A model generated the notes under the pieces. The model saw only the letters and a program-made list of their open reading frames with translations, was not told the origin of the DNA and searched no databases. A program made the position numbers and the translations under genes. Source: Gammaproteobacteria bacterium (GTDB lineage Bacteria; Pseudomonadota; Gammaproteobacteria; Steroidobacterales; UBA11654). From it: a stretch of 62,168 bases of DNA. The stretch is from positions 1-62,168 of the forward strand of contig JAPYQN010000007.1 in NCBI GenBank assembly GCA_029941465.1, in the 5' to 3' direction. How positions within the stretch are numbered: the stretch's first letter is position 1; each line of letters starts with the position of its first letter. This document shows, in pieces, positions 61,197-62,168 of this stretch.

Positions 61197-61206
61197 TTCT
61201 ATTCTC

Positions 61207-61890
61207 TTAATTTATTATCTCAGCATGATTTCTCAGTGAGGAAAATGCAAAGCTTAAGGAGAATATGCTCAATAAATGAATAAAGGTTATTAATTTTTGC
61301 ATTGTCGCTTGCATTATCATTGCCTCAATACTCATTAAAGGACTGTCTGCTAATAATTGATATAAAACATATGAGAAGGTGCTTAATAGAAAAAATAAAG
61401 TGACAAATGAGTAACTTTTCTTAATAGGACTTCTTAGCAACACTACTAGATAAAAGATACCTGCAGGAACCATTAATCTAAATCCATTCAAGGCAAAAAA
61501 TATATGTTGATCCAAGTATAAATCATGCGGTGTAAAACCCACTCCTGCGAAAAAACATGTCCCCATAAAAAAGAACATTGATCCAACAATAGCTAAATAA
61601 TAATTAGTTCTATCATTCTTGAATAAGCCCGGCACATACAAGAACGCTATGCCACCAAAAATAAAGCTGATCATACAGGCGTTGAAAATATATGATGAAA
61701 CAACATTTGTTTCTCCTGAACGTGCATTCATACCTCCTAAATCACTTAGAAAATTATGAGTGAAAGAATAGCCAGTTTGTAGAGGATCATGAATGTTTCC
61801 TCCTGGATAATAATACATAGAAATTGCAATCCCAATTGTAAATACTATTGGGATAAATCTTATTACCTTGACTGTCCAGAAATACTGCAT
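61207..61890 (-). CDS. DUF998-like membrane protein
   Basis: A 227-residue protein with about six membrane helices. The first extracytoplasmic loop has the family-like YPGGNIHDPLQTGYSFTHNF followed by LSDLG. Function unknown. It is divergent from tRNA-Gly, and the tRNA promoter lies between. Confidence 0.65.
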   Translation of the reverse strand: MQYFWTVKVIRFIPIVFTIGIAISMYYYPGGNIHDPLQTGYSFTHNFLSDLGGMNARSGETNVVSSYIFNACMISFIFGGIAFLYVPGLFKNDRTNYYLAIVGSMFFFMGTCFFAGVGFTPHDLYLDQHIFFALNGFRLMVPAGIFYLVVLLRSPIKKSYSFVTLFFLLSTFSYVLYQLLADSPLMSIEAMIMQATMQKLITFIHLLSIFSLSFAFSSLRNHAEIIN

Positions 61891-61935
61891 GGCATTAATC
61901 TACATTTCTATTATTGCTAAAGCAATCCAAAAAAA

Positions 61936-61964
61936 TTAGAGATGTAATCGAAATTCGCTATAAT
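61936..61964 (+). promoter_or_regulatory. Promoter for tRNA-Gly
   Basis: TTAGAG (61936-61941), an exact 17-bp spacer and TATAAT (61959-61964). Transcription would start near 61971, about 12 bases before the mature tRNA. The spacing and the perfect -10 make it one of the better promoters in the window. Confidence 0.5.
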
Positions 61965-61982
61965 GATACCTTCATAATTTTA

Positions 61983-62055
61983 GCGGGAATAGCTCAGTTG
62001 GTAGAGCGTTTGCTTGCCAAGCAAAAGGTCGCCGGTTCGAACCCGGTTTCCCGCT
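61983..62055 (+). tRNA. tRNA-Gly (anticodon GCC)
   Basis: Complete cloverleaf: acceptor GCGGGAA/TTCCCGC, D-arm TAGCTCAGTTGGTAGAGC, anticodon stem TTTGC/GCAAA around TTGCCAA, T-arm GCCGG-TTCGAAC-CCGGT, discriminator T as expected for Gly. CCA is not encoded (the next bases are CAA), unlike tRNA-Lys in this window. Confidence 0.96.
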
Positions 62056-62130
62056 CAATTTTTAACAATAACGGATGGTGTAATTGCTACTCATGCAGTA
62101 TATACAAAAAATTATACAGAACATTAGGTT

Positions 62131-62168
62131 ATGAAAACCGTAAATAAATTGATCCAATTTATTTTTCT
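62131..62168 (+). CDS. Possible start of a gene cut by the window end
   Basis: An ATG followed by 11 further open codons to the edge (begins MKTVNKLIQ). AGG lies just upstream. The Lys-rich then hydrophobic beginning would fit a signal peptide, but too little is visible to name it. Confidence 0.3.
   Translation, partial: MKTVNKLIQFIF

Noticed and set aside
61914..62147. 77-codon ORF on the plus strand
   Set aside because: It runs straight through tRNA-Gly; its middle is the translation typical of a tRNA gene (AGSNPVSRS).
1..62168. CRISPR arrays, insertion sequences, integrases, prophage or toxin-antitoxin genes
   Set aside because: Looked for along the window; no direct-repeat arrays, transposase motifs or terminal repeats are visible, and tRNA genes are not flanked by integrase or duplicated ends.

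Overview
The window looks like chromosome from a streamlined, low-GC marine gammaproteobacterium. The gene blocks pepA-holC-valS divergent from lptFG, cpoB-queE-queC-tRNA-Lys, uvrC-pgsA, mnmA-purB and purMN near hda are gammaproteobacterial. The AT-rich DNA, very short spacers and mix of TonB receptor, flavin oxidoreductase, CoA-transferase and dehalogenase genes suggest a SAR86-like plankton lineage. That placement is inference; no 16S gene is present. I see no rRNA, IS element, prophage or CRISPR array.

Layout. 1-9.9 kb: the 3' part of lpd, an MFS transporter, nth, a methionyl-tRNA synthetase split into two genes, a large RND/MMPL protein, dcd and purMN. 10-24.8 kb: a CDP-alcohol phosphatidyltransferase and hda, a small lipoprotein, a short proS, pssA, a family 4 uracil-DNA glycosylase, an Atg22-like MFS protein, valS-holC-pepA, lptFG, cpoB-queE-queC and tRNA-Lys. 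24.8-39 kb is the accessory stretch: a tiny membrane ORF, an O-methyltransferase, DUF2237, a lipoprotein resembling coproporphyrinogen oxidase with a membrane partner, a 2OG-Fe(II) oxygenase, BolA, an NTF2-like/methyltransferase fusion, a two-domain VOC protein, a luciferase-like flavin enzyme, a TonB receptor, an exported Rossmann protein, a CaiB-type CoA-transferase, a LinB-like haloalkane dehalogenase and a P-loop kinase-like protein. 39-54.5 kb returns to housekeeping genes: thrA-thrC, tatD, an unannotated small membrane ORF, acnA, mnmA, purB, fumC, a Nudix hydrolase, mazG, uvrC and pgsA. 54.4-62.2 kb has a DUF885 lipoprotein, an amidohydrolase, a prolyl oligopeptidase, a small membrane protein, a ferritin-like protein, an SGNH hydrolase, a DUF998-like membrane protein, tRNA-Gly and the start of one more gene.

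How the genes work together. Lipid synthesis (pssA, pgsA, a third phosphatidyltransferase) and LPS export (lptFG) serve the envelope. nth, udg, uvrC, mazG, dcd and nudL handle DNA repair and nucleotide clean-up. The 30-39 kb genes could form an uptake and catabolism set for small organic compounds: a TonB receptor at the outer membrane, then flavin, VOC, CoA-transferase and dehalogenase steps. No substrate can be read from the sequence.

Most unusual points. MetRS has lost its C-terminal tRNA-binding domain to a separate downstream gene. ProRS lacks the editing insertion. A lipoprotein appears to be a diverged HemF. A Rossmann protein carries both a signal peptide and a C-terminal membrane anchor. 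A 53-codon membrane ORF seems to start at ATT behind a strong Shine-Dalgarno. Three genes have TATAAT exactly six bases before ATG, as expected for leaderless mRNAs. Five convergent gene pairs end in interlocked stop codons within a 4-bp YTAR motif. Every convergent junction in the window is at most 8 bp apart or overlapping.
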